64,000 nt of DNA from Allomuricauda sp. (GCA_003712125.1 RHLF01000001.1:682001-746000); one strand, 5' to 3'. Shown: positions 15,123 through 24,764, numbered from the stretch's first letter. The notes: generated from the letters alone by a model not told the origin. Numbers and translations: made by a program.

Positions 15123-17090
15123 GTGCTGAAATATCGCCCATCAACACATAGCAAACGTTTTGACCCCTTAAATTTTTGGGTTGTCATGGTGTTTTGTTCG
15201 TTTTTTTTACTCGAAGTAAGCGCACAAAATATTCCTGAGGAGTTCAAGAAAAAAGTTGAGGACCTTGTTTCAGACGCACCAGAAAGTTATAGTGACATTG
15301 ATGCCCGGTTAAGGGGTGAAAAACAAGACACCATTTTAATGGGGTACGCGGCCGAATATACCAAGGCCCAAGGACATAAAGAAGGCGAGGCCTATGCACT
15401 TAATCATGTTGGTCGAACTTTAAGGAACCTTTCAAAATATAATGAGGCTGAAGCATTACACAAAGCTGCCCTTAACATTGCAGAGGAAGCAAACAGCATT
15501 GATTTTCAAGTGCTCAGTTTGAACTGGTTGGCCGTTGTTTACCGAAGAACCGATGCCATTAAAAAAGCGCTTGATTACAACCAAAAGGCGTTAGAGTTGG
15601 CTGAAAGCGTAGAGAACAAATCGCACCACATCAAACGCAGCATCAATGTTTCCTTAAACTCGATTGGCAATCTGTATCAGACCTTAGGGCAATACGACCT
15701 GGCCATCGAACAATTCGAAAAAGCCCTGTTGTTAGACAAAGAACTCAACAATAAACTTGGTATGGCCATCAACCATCAAAATATTGGGGAATGCCAAGAG
15801 CTAAAAGGAGAACTGGACAAGGCTTTGGAAAACTATCGAAGATCTTTGGCCTTCAACGAAGAAATCAACTCAAATATTGGTCGTGTAATCTGTAAAAACG
15901 GCATTGCACAAATTTATTTGAAACAAAACATGCCCAATGCCGCCCTTGTTTTATTGGAGCCTATAAAAAATAAAGCCTTAGAGCTGGGTGACAACCACAT
16001 CACCTCGTCGGTCTTTTTGAATTTGGGATGGGCACAGATGAAATTGAACAGCCTTAAGGATGCCGAGGTAAACCTAAAAAAAGGACTTCAATTGGCGCAA
16101 CAATACAACATGCCGAGTATTGTAATGACGTCCTATCAACGTTTGTCAGAATTGGAAACCTTGAAGGGAGATTATCAAAAAGCCCTGGCCTATTTCAAAA
16201 CTGCTGATACCGTTGGCCATCAAATTTCAGATGACCAAAATTTAAGGTACATGAGCGAAGTAATCGAGCGCTATGAATCTGATAAGAAGAGCGGTCAAAT
16301 TGCAGCTTTGGCCAAGGAAAATGAAGAAGCGATGATCAGGCTTCGAAAAACCCAGACCACCTATCTCGTTAGTGCGCTAGCGTTGGGCTTGTTGGCTTCA
16401 ATCCTCTATATCCTCTATAGAAAGCACCAGAGTGGTCAAGAAAAAAGGGTGCTCAGCTTGGAACAAAACATGCTCCGCAGTCAGATGAATCCCCATTTTT
16501 TGTTCAATTCGCTCAATTCAATCAAGTTATACATCATCAATAACGAGCAAAAAAATGCAGTTCATTACCTCAACAAATTCTCAAAACTGGTTCGAAAAAT
16601 CCTAGAGGCTTCGTCGAGCAAGGAAATAAGTTTGGCCGAGGAGCTGGAAACCGTTGAACTTTATATGAATATTGAAAATATCCGCTTCAACAATGAAATC
16701 AACTTCGAAGTTGAGGTCGATAAAAAAGTGGATTTAGAGCTCATCAAAATTCCTGGTTTGGCACTGCAACCCTTTTTGGAAAACGCCCTTTGGCATGGAC
16801 TATCACCCAAAGAAGGAGCCAAAAAAATTCACTTGGGTGTTGCCAGTCATAACAATGGCCATATCACCATAGCAATTGAAGACAATGGTGTTGGCCGCGC
16901 AGCTGCTGAAATCAATAAAGAGAATAGGGTACTTAAAAGAAAATCGGTCGGCATCGACATTACCAAAGAACGACTGGCCAATTTTGCCAAGGACTACCAA
17001 AACAACTTTGATGTTGAAATTGTAGACCTATTTGATGATACAGGCAACTCAAGAGGCACCCGCGTTATGATAGATATTCCTATTTTCTAG
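15123..17090 (+). CDS. TPR sensor histidine kinase, LytS/YehU type
   Basis: The 655-residue protein has a signal peptide (cleavage near LLEVSAQ, residue 34), about seven TPR repeats in the periplasm (residues 60-395) such as YDLAIEQFEKALLLDKEL, a membrane helix near residues 415-432 and a coiled linker. The His_kinase domain follows, with the phospho-acceptor His in QMNPHFLFNSLNSIK (about residue 457) and an ATPase part with LENALWHGL and IEDNGVGR. It probably senses a periplasmic ligand or peptide through its TPRs and phosphorylates the LytTR partner. The GTG start gives the complete signal peptide; ATG 15186 would cut it short. Confidence 0.9.
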   Translation: MLKYRPSTHSKRFDPLNFWVVMVFCSFFLLEVSAQNIPEEFKKKVEDLVSDAPESYSDIDARLRGEKQDTILMGYAAEYTKAQGHKEGEAYALNHVGRTLRNLSKYNEAEALHKAALNIAEEANSIDFQVLSLNWLAVVYRRTDAIKKALDYNQKALELAESVENKSHHIKRSINVSLNSIGNLYQTLGQYDLAIEQFEKALLLDKELNNKLGMAINHQNIGECQELKGELDKALENYRRSLAFNEEINSNIGRVICKNGIAQIYLKQNMPNAALVLLEPIKNKALELGDNHITSSVFLNLGWAQMKLNSLKDAEVNLKKGLQLAQQYNMPSIVMTSYQRLSELETLKGDYQKALAYFKTADTVGHQISDDQNLRYMSEVIERYESDKKSGQIAALAKENEEAMIRLRKTQTTYLVSALALGLLASILYILYRKHQSGQEKRVLSLEQNMLRSQMNPHFLFNSLNSIKLYIINNEQKNAVHYLNKFSKLVRKILEASSSKEISLAEELETVELYMNIENIRFNNEINFEVEVDKKVDLELIKIPGLALQPFLENALWHGLSPKEGAKKIHLGVASHNNGHITIAIEDNGVGRAAAEINKENRVLKRKSVGIDITKERLANFAKDYQNNFDVEIVDLFDDTGNSRGTRVMIDIPIF

Positions 17091-17652
17091 TAAATTCCGA
17101 GGCCGTTTGTTCCAATTCGGCATACCATTGCTGACCAAATTTGCGAATAAGGGCTTCTTTTACGAATACGTAAATGGGAACTTGCAGCTCTTTACCCAAA
17201 CTACAGGCCGAATCACAAATGGGCCATTTATGATAGTTGACCGCCGTAAATTCAGAGTACTTCTTCGTTCGAACTGGGTAGAGATGGCAAGAAATAGGTT
17301 TGCGCCATAAGATGGCACCTTGGGCATATGCCTCCTCAATACCGCATTTTGCAGTACCTTTTTCAGAGAATATGGTATAAGCGCATTCATTGCCATTCAC
17401 CAAGGGGGTTTCCAATTCTCCATCTGCTCCCCTTACATGGGTGCCTTGATGTTGGATAGCTTGGACACCCTCAGTTCTTAAGTAAGGTTTAACCTGCTCA
17501 ATTATTGCATCAAGAATTTCGGCCTCTTCGTTCTCAAGAGGTGCTCCTGAGTCGCCTTCTACACAGCAGGCCCCTTTGCAGGCATTCAAATTGCAGACAA
17601 AATCATTCTCCAATATCTCCTCAGAGACCAATGTTTTTTCTATCTGGAACAT
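17080..17652 (-). CDS. DUF3109 cysteine-cluster protein
   Basis: The 190-residue cytoplasmic protein has the DUF3109 pattern, a relative of YkgJ-type zinc/iron cysteine clusters. Cysteines appear in DFVCNLNACKGACC (residues 18-31), NECAYTI, AKCGIEEA, ISCHLYPVR and WPICDSAC. The cluster probably binds metal. Its function is unknown. It converges with the kinase gene and overlaps its end by 11 nt, and is divergent from the MarC gene. Confidence 0.85.
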   Translation of the reverse strand: MFQIEKTLVSEEILENDFVCNLNACKGACCVEGDSGAPLENEEAEILDAIIEQVKPYLRTEGVQAIQHQGTHVRGADGELETPLVNGNECAYTIFSEKGTAKCGIEEAYAQGAILWRKPISCHLYPVRTKKYSEFTAVNYHKWPICDSACSLGKELQVPIYVFVKEALIRKFGQQWYAELEQTASEFTRK

Positions 17653-17756
17653 GGTTTATACTATTTGACAAAAATACCTATTGAAAGGACGATGATCATC
17701 ATCCAAAAACCTCTTTTTCAACGTAGATTTGCACAGATTTTACATTCTCTAAAAAG

Positions 17757-18329
17757 ATGAACCTAAACGTTAAGGAAATAGCAACAGCAAGCATGGTATT
17801 ATTTGCTGTAATCGATATTTTGGGCAGTATTCCAATTATCATTTCATTGCGCAGTAAAGTGGGACATATTCAGTCTGAAAAGGCTTCTATTGTCGCTGCC
17901 TGCATTATGGTGGCTTTTTTGTTTGTTGGGGAAAGTATATTAAGTCTTATCGGTATTGATGTTAATTCTTTTGCCGTTGCCGGTGCTTTCATCATTTTCT
18001 TTCTTGCCATAGAGATGATTTTGGGTATTACCCTATACAAGGATGATGAACCCGAAACAGCATCAATAGTGCCCATTGCATTTCCTTTGATTGCTGGGGC
18101 GGGTACGCTGACTTCTATTTTGTCATTGCGCGCCGAGTACCATGTTGAAAACATCATCATCGCCATTATAGTAAACACTATTTTTGTATACCTGGTGTTG
18201 AAGTCCAGTCAAAGAATAGGCAAATTTCTTGGCAAGGTTGGACTAAGCATAATTCGCAAGGTTTTTGGCGTAATCTTATTGGCGATTGCCGTCAAATTAT
18301 TTGCATCAAATATTAATGAACTGATTTAA
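17757..18329 (+). CDS. MarC family integral membrane protein
   Basis: The 190-residue protein has six predicted membrane helices. MarC-family marks are LFAVIDILGSIPIIISL at the N-terminus, the AFIIFFLAIEMILGI segment and IVPIAFPLIAGAGTLTSIL in the middle. MarC proteins were once linked to multiple antibiotic resistance, but that link was not upheld and the role is unknown. It is followed 6 nt later by a small membrane protein gene, probably co-transcribed. Confidence 0.9.
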   Translation: MNLNVKEIATASMVLFAVIDILGSIPIIISLRSKVGHIQSEKASIVAACIMVAFLFVGESILSLIGIDVNSFAVAGAFIIFFLAIEMILGITLYKDDEPETASIVPIAFPLIAGAGTLTSILSLRAEYHVENIIIAIIVNTIFVYLVLKSSQRIGKFLGKVGLSIIRKVFGVILLAIAVKLFASNINELI

Positions 18330-18335
18330 TTCATC

Positions 18336-18533
18336 ATGAGTAAAACGGTGACCTTAATTCTCGTTATTTTGGCTATCGCCCTGATTGCCTTTAACGCAAC
18401 TATGATCAATTTTCAAGACCCATTTGGCGACGACAGTCTTGTGGCATGGATAGGGATAATCGCTCCTTTATGTGCCATTATATTATTGCTGATCAACCAA
18501 GGTTCCAAGAAAATTTCGGATAAGCTTAAATAG
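18336..18533 (+). CDS. Small two-helix membrane protein
   Basis: The 65-residue product has two hydrophobic helices (residues 4-23 and 37-54) with FQDPFGDDSLVAW between them and a basic tail GSKKISDKLK. It has a normal ATG and follows MarC by 6 nt. I do not recognise a characterised family, although short proteins of this layout (LapA-like/DUF1049 type) are common. It converges with the S41 protease gene 2 nt away. Confidence 0.65.
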   Translation: MSKTVTLILVILAIALIAFNATMINFQDPFGDDSLVAWIGIIAPLCAIILLLINQGSKKISDKLK

Positions 18534-18535
18534 GA

Positions 18536-20158
18536 CTAGTCTGACGTGGAAAGGCTATTTGCTTTTTCTGTTAACATGACATCCTCGTCAAGTCGAATAA
18601 TTCTTTTGAGCATTTTGTCATGTGAACCCCTGATTTCAGCTGCCAAATCCACTGAGTACAATTGCTCTGCAATATTTGCCTTTAAATAGGTTTTTATTTG
18701 ATTTTCATGGGCGTAAAAATCAATTTTAATTTTACGGTCCAAGGTAAAGTCAATGAAACGTTCGAACAGAATATCGTCGACCCGATATTCATCTATGAAT
18801 TCGTACCTGGGATAGTCTTTAAACCTAGAACGGTCAATTTCAAGGTAACGGAAAATAAACTGCCCCATAAGTCCTGACGAATCCATACTCAAAATTGCCT
18901 GTTCTTCATTACTCCCAATGGGAACGAAAATATCGGGTATTATACCTCCTCCACCATACACCACTTTGCCTTTTGGGGTCTGAAACTTCAAAGAATCAAC
19001 AACTTTTATACTGTCTAAAGACACCATTTCACCGCTGTTATAGCGCTCTGTAAAACGTTGGTAATAATCTTTATGCCCATTGGCATATGATTTTTGGATA
19101 GACCTTCCAGTAGGCGTGTAATAACGTGATACGGTCAACCTAACCGCTGAACCATCACCTAGATCCATTTCACGTTGCACCAATCCTTTACCAAAAGAGC
19201 GTCTTCCAACAATGGTTCCAATATCGTTGTCTTGTAAGGCACCTGCTATGATTTCACTGGCAGATGCCGATCTTTCGTTGATCAGCACATAAATCGGCTT
19301 GCCTTCAAAACTGCCCTTGTCTGTCGCAAAGGCCTTTTTGATTTTTCCCTTCTTGTTTTTTGTAAAAAGGATAAGCTTGCCCTCTTCCAGAAACTCATCA
19401 GCCAATTTTTCTGCAATGCCAAGATAGCCACCTGGGTTATCGCGCAAATCAAGCACTAACTTTTTAGCGCCCCGTTTTTGCAGCAGATAGAGTGATTTTC
19501 GAAACTCATTGAAGGTAGATTCGGCAAAGCGATTAATTTTCATATATCCGATATCCCGGGTCAACATATATTTTGCATCGACACTTCGAATAGGAACCAC
19601 ATCACGTTTTACCGATACATCGAAGATTCGGTTTTCAGATTTTCGAAAAACTTTTAAGGCCACTTTGGTGCCCAATTCACCCTTAAGTTTATTGACCAAG
19701 GCTGAATTGGGTATGCGTTTTCCATAAAGGGTATCTTGATTTGCCATCAAAATTTTGTCCCCGGCTTGAATGCCTTTTCGGTCACTGGGGCCATTTTCTA
19801 TAGTCCGCACCACAGTTACCGTGTCACGAAACTTATTGAAACTAATTCCTATGCCAGCAAAATCTCCTTTCATGTTTTCGGCTACTTCCTGCATTTCGCT
19901 CCTAGGGATGTAAACAGAATGGGGATCCAGTTTGCCCAAAATATTGTTTACGGTAACATCTACAATACTATCCGTATCAATCTCATCAACATATTCATAG
20001 TCTATATAGTCGATAAGACGATTGAGTTTGTCTTTCTTTGAATTTGTAGAAAACAGCTTTTCAGGCGTATCGTTAAAGTGTAGTTTTCCTCCAATGAAAA
20101 TGCCAATGGCAATAGCCAAAGCCAGCAAAGAGGGAAAAATGTAATTGTGTTTTTTCAT
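18536..20158 (-). CDS. S41 family C-terminal processing peptidase
   Basis: The 540-residue protein starts at ATG 20158 with an N-terminal membrane anchor (FPSLLALAIAIGIFIGGKL). A PDZ domain lies around residues 85-170 (DFAGIGISF, GPSDRKGIQAGDKIL). The S41 catalytic domain has LDLRDNPGG, the nucleophile Ser in INERSASASEIIAGAL and the Lys in RRSFGKGLVQ. The C-terminal region of about 180 residues is helical. Such proteases trim or degrade periplasmic proteins from their C-termini. It lies 13 nt downstream of the dCMP deaminase gene. Confidence 0.92.
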   Translation of the reverse strand: MKKHNYIFPSLLALAIAIGIFIGGKLHFNDTPEKLFSTNSKKDKLNRLIDYIDYEYVDEIDTDSIVDVTVNNILGKLDPHSVYIPRSEMQEVAENMKGDFAGIGISFNKFRDTVTVVRTIENGPSDRKGIQAGDKILMANQDTLYGKRIPNSALVNKLKGELGTKVALKVFRKSENRIFDVSVKRDVVPIRSVDAKYMLTRDIGYMKINRFAESTFNEFRKSLYLLQKRGAKKLVLDLRDNPGGYLGIAEKLADEFLEEGKLILFTKNKKGKIKKAFATDKGSFEGKPIYVLINERSASASEIIAGALQDNDIGTIVGRRSFGKGLVQREMDLGDGSAVRLTVSRYYTPTGRSIQKSYANGHKDYYQRFTERYNSGEMVSLDSIKVVDSLKFQTPKGKVVYGGGGIIPDIFVPIGSNEEQAILSMDSSGLMGQFIFRYLEIDRSRFKDYPRYEFIDEYRVDDILFERFIDFTLDRKIKIDFYAHENQIKTYLKANIAEQLYSVDLAAEIRGSHDKMLKRIIRLDEDVMLTEKANSLSTSD

Positions 20159-20171
20159 AGCATAGCGGCCC

Positions 20172-20609
20172 TTAGGCCAATTCTTCCAATATGGGCAAAT
20201 GCACGGTTTCAACACCGGCTTTCTCTAAAAACCGAAGCCCCGACTCATCTTTGTAAGCTGTTTTATATACCACTCGGTTTATTCCTGCTTGATGCACTAG
20301 CTTACTACATTCGCGACAAGGTGAAAGTGTAATATATAAGGTGGCTCCCTCACAAGATTGGGTCGAAGCAGCTACTTTTAAAATAGCGTTTGCCTCAGCA
20401 TGAAGAACATACCACTTGGTATACCCCTCGTCATCTTCGCAAACATTCTCAAAACCTGTTGGTGTACCGTTATAGCCATCGGAGATGATCATTCTATCCT
20501 TAACGATTATGGCACCTACTTGTTTTCTTTTGCAATAGGAAAGTTTGCCCCATTCTTGGGCCATTCTCAGATAGGCTCGATCATATTTTTCCTGTTTACT
20601 CCCTTTCAT
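20172..20609 (-). CDS. dCMP deaminase family protein
   Basis: The 145-residue enzyme has the zinc site of cytidine/deoxycytidylate deaminases: HAEANAI with the catalytic Glu, and PCRECSKLV with the two Cys ligands. The GYNGTPTGFENVCED segment fits the dCMP deaminase/ComEB group. It converts dCMP to dUMP for dTTP synthesis. It is probably co-transcribed with the S41 protease gene downstream. Confidence 0.92.
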   Translation of the reverse strand: MKGSKQEKYDRAYLRMAQEWGKLSYCKRKQVGAIIVKDRMIISDGYNGTPTGFENVCEDDEGYTKWYVLHAEANAILKVAASTQSCEGATLYITLSPCRECSKLVHQAGINRVVYKTAYKDESGLRFLEKAGVETVHLPILEELA

Positions 20610-20688
20610 TGACTCCTGTAATCATTTAAAGATACCTGCTTTACCATCGACCCGCAACCTAATTTCACTAAAATTAACACTGTTGCTA

Positions 20689-21273
20689 CTAGGGAAACGT
20701 TTCAATCAACATTGGTATTGTAATAATCAAAATCAAAAGCGAGGCAAGGCCGACAAAAACCTGTTTTTTAATTTTCAGGATGTCACGACATAAATAGGCC
20801 AACACTAAAACGCCGAGAACAATGGCCACTTGCGAAAATTCAATTCCGGTGGCAAATCCAAAGAGGGGTCCAATTTTGTTTTCTTCTTCGGCCATGAGCA
20901 TATTGAAGTAATTCGAAAACCCAAACCCATGTATCAGACCAAAAAACGCGGTCGCCAACCCTTGAAAATAAATCCCTGTTGTCCTGTCCTTTTTAAAGAT
21001 TCTGAAAATATTGAGTAGGGCTGTAAGGGCAATGGTTACGGGTATCAAAAATTCGATGAGCGCAACGTCTACAGAAAATACATCATACACAGATAGTGCC
21101 AATGACAGGCAATGCGTAATTGTAAAAATCGTTGCCAGAATCAATACTTTTTTCCAACTTTTAAACGTAAAAGGGAGTGCGAGGGCCGCTAAAAATAGAA
21201 TGTGGTCGTAGGCCGTAGGGTCCAATACGTGCGTAAAACCAAGCTTGATATAAAACCAAAAATCTTGCATCAT
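20689..21273 (-). CDS. HupE/UreJ family membrane protein
   Basis: The 194-residue protein has six or seven predicted helices and the HupE/UreJ pattern: a first segment FYIKLGFTHVLDPTAYDHIL with a conserved His and Asp, FTITHCLSLAL with another His, and FFGLIHGFGFSNYF. These histidines and acids suggest divalent metal, perhaps nickel or cobalt, permeation. No hydrogenase or urease gene is nearby. The start is ATG 21273 or 21270; an ATG at 21324 would add an implausible polar extension. Confidence 0.82.
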   Translation of the reverse strand: MMQDFWFYIKLGFTHVLDPTAYDHILFLAALALPFTFKSWKKVLILATIFTITHCLSLALSVYDVFSVDVALIEFLIPVTIALTALLNIFRIFKKDRTTGIYFQGLATAFFGLIHGFGFSNYFNMLMAEEENKIGPLFGFATGIEFSQVAIVLGVLVLAYLCRDILKIKKQVFVGLASLLILIITIPMLIETFP

Positions 21274-21338
21274 AAAGGTATTTGTTCGAGGTGATTTGTG
21301 TTCGTTTGTTTTGGGGCAAACCAAACAAACGCTCTAAT

Positions 21339-22073
21339 TTAAGGAATTCCTCTTTCTTGCTGTATGACCTCATAGGCCTTTTGCACCTCCTTGAATTTTT
21401 CTTCAGCACCTTTCTTTATGGCCTCATTCTCAGTAACTACCCGATCCGGATGGTATTTTTTCGCCATTTTCCGATACGCTTTTTTCACCTCGTCATCAGT
21501 GGCCGTTTTTTCAATCTCAAGTATCTTATACGCATTGTCAGCCGACTTAATGAACATGGCCTTAATACTCTCAAAATCATATCGGCCAATACGAAGATAC
21601 CCGGCCAACTCACTTAACTTGTTAATTTCAGCAGCGGAAACCTGCCCGTCGGCTTGCGCAATACCAAACAAAAAATGCAGCAACTGCAAACGAACCTCGT
21701 AGCGGGTACGTTGATTCAGGTAATTGCAAATGCGTTGCGCAGAGACCTCCCTTTTTTTGATGACATCATTAAAGGTTCTGAAAATGGCATTGGCCTTCTC
21801 CTTCCCATAGGTACTTAAAAAGTATTGGCGTACATAATCCAACTCCCTTTGACTCACCTGTCCATCGGCCTTTATCACTATAGAGCATAGTGAAAGCAGG
21901 TTTAACTCAAAGTCGGCAGGCGAAACATTGCGTTGGGCAAAATCACCTAAAATGCTTCCTTGGCCCCCTCCCCGACTAAAATTGTCAAAAAAACTCCCAA
22001 GCAAGAACCCCAAAATCGCACCTGGGAACCTAAAGAAAAAATATCCTGCAATGGCCGCAAACCATTTGATCAT
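21339..22073 (-). CDS. DjlA-like membrane co-chaperone (TerB and DnaJ domains)
   Basis: The 244-residue protein has a short membrane-insertion segment (residues 6-30, [20 protein letters not shown]), a TerB-like helical domain (about residues 50-165) with two DGQVS motifs ([11 protein letters not shown] and [11 protein letters not shown]), and a C-terminal J domain ([20 protein letters not shown] and the HPD triad). This is the DjlA layout, a membrane-tethered partner of DnaK. It is divergent from the bacilliredoxin gene. Confidence 0.88.
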   Translation of the reverse strand: MIKWFAAIAGYFFFRFPGAILGFLLGSFFDNFSRGGGQGSILGDFAQRNVSPADFELNLLSLCSIVIKADGQVSQRELDYVRQYFLSTYGKEKANAIFRTFNDVIKKREVSAQRICNYLNQRTRYEVRLQLLHFLFGIAQADGQVSAAEINKLSELAGYLRIGRYDFESIKAMFIKSADNAYKILEIEKTATDDEVKKAYRKMAKKYHPDRVVTENEAIKKGAEEKFKEVQKAYEVIQQERGIP

Positions 22074-22155
22074 GTCAAAAAAATTAAAGCGTAAATATAA
22101 TTCTTTACAAAGGAAGGCTGCTGTAATGCAGCAGTGAAAAAAGCGACAAAATGGC

Positions 22156-22163
22156 TATCTTTG
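22156..22163 (+). promoter_or_regulatory. Bacteroidota-type -7 element before the bacilliredoxin gene
   Basis: TATCTTTG matches the TAnnTTTG -7 consensus used by the main sigma factor of Bacteroidota. It lies 22 nt before the ATG at 22186. A good -33 TTTG was not seen at the usual distance, so the call rests on one box. Confidence 0.4.
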
Positions 22164-22185
22164 ACATCCGAATAAAAATTAGACT

Positions 22186-22596
22186 ATGTATCCTGAAGAA
22201 TTGGTAAAACCTATGCGAGAAGACTTGGCTATTGCCGGGTTTGAAGAATTATATACAAGCGAATCTGTTACTGATGCCCTTAAAAAAGAAGGGACGACCC
22301 TTGTGGTAGTCAATTCAGTTTGTGGGTGTGCTGCGGCAAATGCAAGACCAGCTGCTAAACTGAGTCTTCAAAATGGCAAAAAACCTGACCATTTGGTTAC
22401 GGTTTTTGCTGGAGTGGACACCGAAGCTGTAAACACGGCCCGTGAAGCAATGGTACCGTTTCCTCCTTCATCACCAAGTATGGCACTCTTTAAAGATGGC
22501 GAATTGGTTCATATGATCGAAAGACATCATATTGAAGGTAGACCCGCTGAAATGATCGCTGAAAATTTGACTGAGGCTTATAACGAACATTGCTAG
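22186..22596 (+). CDS. BrxA/BrxB family bacilliredoxin
   Basis: The 136-residue thioredoxin-fold protein carries the family CGC motif at residues 46-48 (SVCGCAAANARPA). Bacilliredoxins remove bacillithiol from protein cysteines in bacteria that make this thiol, including many Bacteroidota. The segment MVPFPPSSPSMALFKDGELV and the late HHIEGRPAEMIA also match the YphP/YqiW family. It is a single-gene unit with its own -7 element and a strong terminator. Confidence 0.9.
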   Translation: MYPEELVKPMREDLAIAGFEELYTSESVTDALKKEGTTLVVVNSVCGCAAANARPAAKLSLQNGKKPDHLVTVFAGVDTEAVNTAREAMVPFPPSSPSMALFKDGELVHMIERHHIEGRPAEMIAENLTEAYNEHC

Positions 22597-22620
22597 AGCA
22601 AGAACCCTAGCGCTAAAAAT

Positions 22621-22647
22621 CCATCCGCCAACAACGGATGGTTTTTT
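22621..22647 (+). terminator. Intrinsic terminator after the bacilliredoxin gene
   Basis: CCATCCG and CGGATGG form a perfect 7-bp stem around a CCAACAA loop at 22621-22641, followed directly by TTTTT. It ends 11 nt before the next start codon. Confidence 0.85.
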
Positions 22648-22658
22648 ATTTTTGGCAT

Positions 22659-23372
22659 ATGGGAAAGGCGGTTGTTATAGGAGCCACTTCAGGGATTGGG
22701 CGAGAACTTGCGCTACTATTGTCACAAAACGGGTATCGCGTTGGTATCACTGGACGCAGAGAAGCATTGCTTGCCGAATTAAAGGACCAAGCACCGACTT
22801 CATTTGTTGCGGCAGCCTTTGACGCAACCGCAGCTACTGCGATGACCCAGCTGGATGATCTAGTCAGCAAACTTGGTGGCCTTGATTTGCTCATTTTGTC
22901 TTCTGGAACCGGTGATATCAATCACGAGCTTCACTATGCGATTGAAAACCGAACCAATCAATTGAATGTGGTTGCCTTTACCCAAATAGCAGGTTGGAGT
23001 TTTTCCTATTTTAAGAAGCAAGGGCGTGGTCAACTTGCAGTTATTTCTTCAATTGCTGGCATTCGAGGAAATCGAATGGGCCTTGCTTACAATGCTTCAA
23101 AAGCATATCAGATTAACTATTTGGAAGGCCTACGGCAAAAAGCGACACATGAAAAATTAAATATGACCATTACCGATATTCGGCCCGGATTTGTTGATAC
23201 CTCGATGGCCAAGGGTGAGGGTAAATTTTGGGTAGCCCCTCCAAAAAAAGCGGCACGTCAAATAATACGCGCTATTGAAAGGAAGAAAGGAATTGTATAC
23301 GTAACAAAAAGATGGCAAATCATTGCCCTACTGCTGAAAATTTTACCATCTTGGATTTATAAAAGAATGTAA
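22659..23372 (+). CDS. Short-chain dehydrogenase/reductase
   Basis: The 237-residue enzyme has the SDR cofactor motif GATSGIGR at the N-terminus, LSSGTGD at the NNAG position, the catalytic Ser in ISSIAG and the YNASKAY motif with Tyr and Lys. The start at 22659 gives the normal MGKAVVIGATSGIG beginning. The substrate is unknown. It starts a rightward run with plsC, an HD gene and perhaps the Gfo/Idh/MocA gene. Its C-terminus (KRWQIIALLLKILPSWIYKRM) is hydrophobic and basic, suggesting membrane association and a lipid substrate. Confidence 0.9.
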   Translation: MGKAVVIGATSGIGRELALLLSQNGYRVGITGRREALLAELKDQAPTSFVAAAFDATAATAMTQLDDLVSKLGGLDLLILSSGTGDINHELHYAIENRTNQLNVVAFTQIAGWSFSYFKKQGRGQLAVISSIAGIRGNRMGLAYNASKAYQINYLEGLRQKATHEKLNMTITDIRPGFVDTSMAKGEGKFWVAPPKKAARQIIRAIERKKGIVYVTKRWQIIALLLKILPSWIYKRM

Positions 23373-23373
23373 T

Positions 23374-24105
23374 ATGCTTAAGGTACTGGCCTATCCATTG
23401 ACTGCTATTTATCTTTTCCTCTTTGGATTGACCTTGCTTATTTTTCATCCCATACAATGGGTATGTTTTAACCTTTTTGGGTATGAGGCGCATAAACGAA
23501 GTGTATCGTTTCTTAACTGGGTGGTGATGCGCTGTTCCAATGTTTTGGGTACCCGATACACCTTTATCAATAACCATACGATTCCAACCGGTGTTCCCTT
23601 AATTATTGTCACCAACCATCAAAGCATGAACGATATTCCCGCCATCATTTGGTATATGCGGCAACACCATCCAAAGTTTGTGGCCAAAAAAGAATTGGCC
23701 AAGGGCATTCCCAGCATTTCATTCAACCTTCGCCATGGTGGCTCGGTCAATATCGATCGCAAAGATGGTAAGCAGGCCCTTTCAGAAATTGCCAAACTCG
23801 GGCGGTATATTGAAAAACACAAACGCAGTGCAGTCATATTTCCAGAGGGAACCCGAAGCAGGGATGGCAACCCCAAACCTTTTCGAACTGCGGGACTTAA
23901 GGTTTTGATGGAAAATGCCCCCTCGGCATTGATTGTACCTATTAGCATCAACAACTCATGGAAGTTGCTTAAATATGGTAAATTTCCCATGGGTTTGGGA
24001 GCCCATATCACCTTTGAGGTACATGCTCCCTTAAAAAATACCGGGGAACCCGTGCCCTTAATTGAACAGACCGAAATGCTTGTGAAAAAAGGCATCAAAT
24101 TATGA
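23374..24105 (+). CDS. plsC: 1-acyl-sn-glycerol-3-phosphate acyltransferase family protein
   Basis: The 243-residue protein has an N-terminal membrane helix (residues 5-30) and the acyltransferase boxes: NHQSMNDIP (H-x4-D), GGSVNIDR and FPEGTRSR, then IVPISINNSW. It transfers an acyl chain to lysophosphatidate at the membrane. It starts 1 nt after the SDR stop and overlaps the HD gene by 4 nt, so the three are one operon. A different lysophospholipid or aminolipid acceptor is possible. Confidence 0.88.
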   Translation: MLKVLAYPLTAIYLFLFGLTLLIFHPIQWVCFNLFGYEAHKRSVSFLNWVVMRCSNVLGTRYTFINNHTIPTGVPLIIVTNHQSMNDIPAIIWYMRQHHPKFVAKKELAKGIPSISFNLRHGGSVNIDRKDGKQALSEIAKLGRYIEKHKRSAVIFPEGTRSRDGNPKPFRTAGLKVLMENAPSALIVPISINNSWKLLKYGKFPMGLGAHITFEVHAPLKNTGEPVPLIEQTEMLVKKGIKL

Positions 24106-24764
24106 ACGACGCGGCACTCATTGATGATACCATAGCCTTTGTCAAGGAAACTTTGCAGGGTGCCGAAGGGGGGCATGATTGGTTTCATATTCAGCGGGTA
24201 TTCAACAATACCCTGCTGATTGCCAAAGATGAAGAAGTGGATGTTCTTGTGGTCAGTTTGGGGGCTTTGCTACATGATATAGCCGATGCCAAGTTTCACA
24301 AGGGCGATGAAAGCCTGGGACCCAAAATGGCCACTGATTTTTTGAACGCGATGGGGGTTAAAGGAAGTGTGGTGCAGCATGTTTCAAACATCATCAAACA
24401 CATTTCTTTCAAAAATTCACTTGAAAAAAAATCAGGAACAACATTCAATTCAAAAGAACTGCAGGTAGTGCAAGATGCAGACCGACTTGATGCCATAGGT
24501 GCTATCGGAATAGCTCGTGCCTTCCACTATGGTGGTTTTAAAAATCGTGAATTGTATAATCCTGATATTCAGCCCAACCTCGACCTAACCAAGGCCGAAT
24601 ACAAAAAATCAAGTGCGCCTACCATCAACCACTTCTACGAAAAACTATTGTTGCTCAAAGACAAGATGAACACAGAAACTGGAAAAAAATTGGCAGCGCA
24701 ACGCCACCAGTTCATGCTCGACTATTTGGAGCAATTTTATGGGGAATGGGAAGGAAAATTGTAA
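24102..24764 (+). CDS. HD domain phosphohydrolase
   Basis: The 220-residue cytoplasmic protein is a YedJ-like HD-domain phosphohydrolase. Metal-binding residues appear as HDWFHIQRV (first His), LLHDIADAKFH (HD pair) and VQDADRLDAIGAIGIAR (final Asp). The natural substrate is unknown, with nucleotides being likely. Its start overlaps plsC by 4 nt (ATGA). Confidence 0.87.
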   Translation: MNDAALIDDTIAFVKETLQGAEGGHDWFHIQRVFNNTLLIAKDEEVDVLVVSLGALLHDIADAKFHKGDESLGPKMATDFLNAMGVKGSVVQHVSNIIKHISFKNSLEKKSGTTFNSKELQVVQDADRLDAIGAIGIARAFHYGGFKNRELYNPDIQPNLDLTKAEYKKSSAPTINHFYEKLLLLKDKMNTETGKKLAAQRHQFMLDYLEQFYGEWEGKL

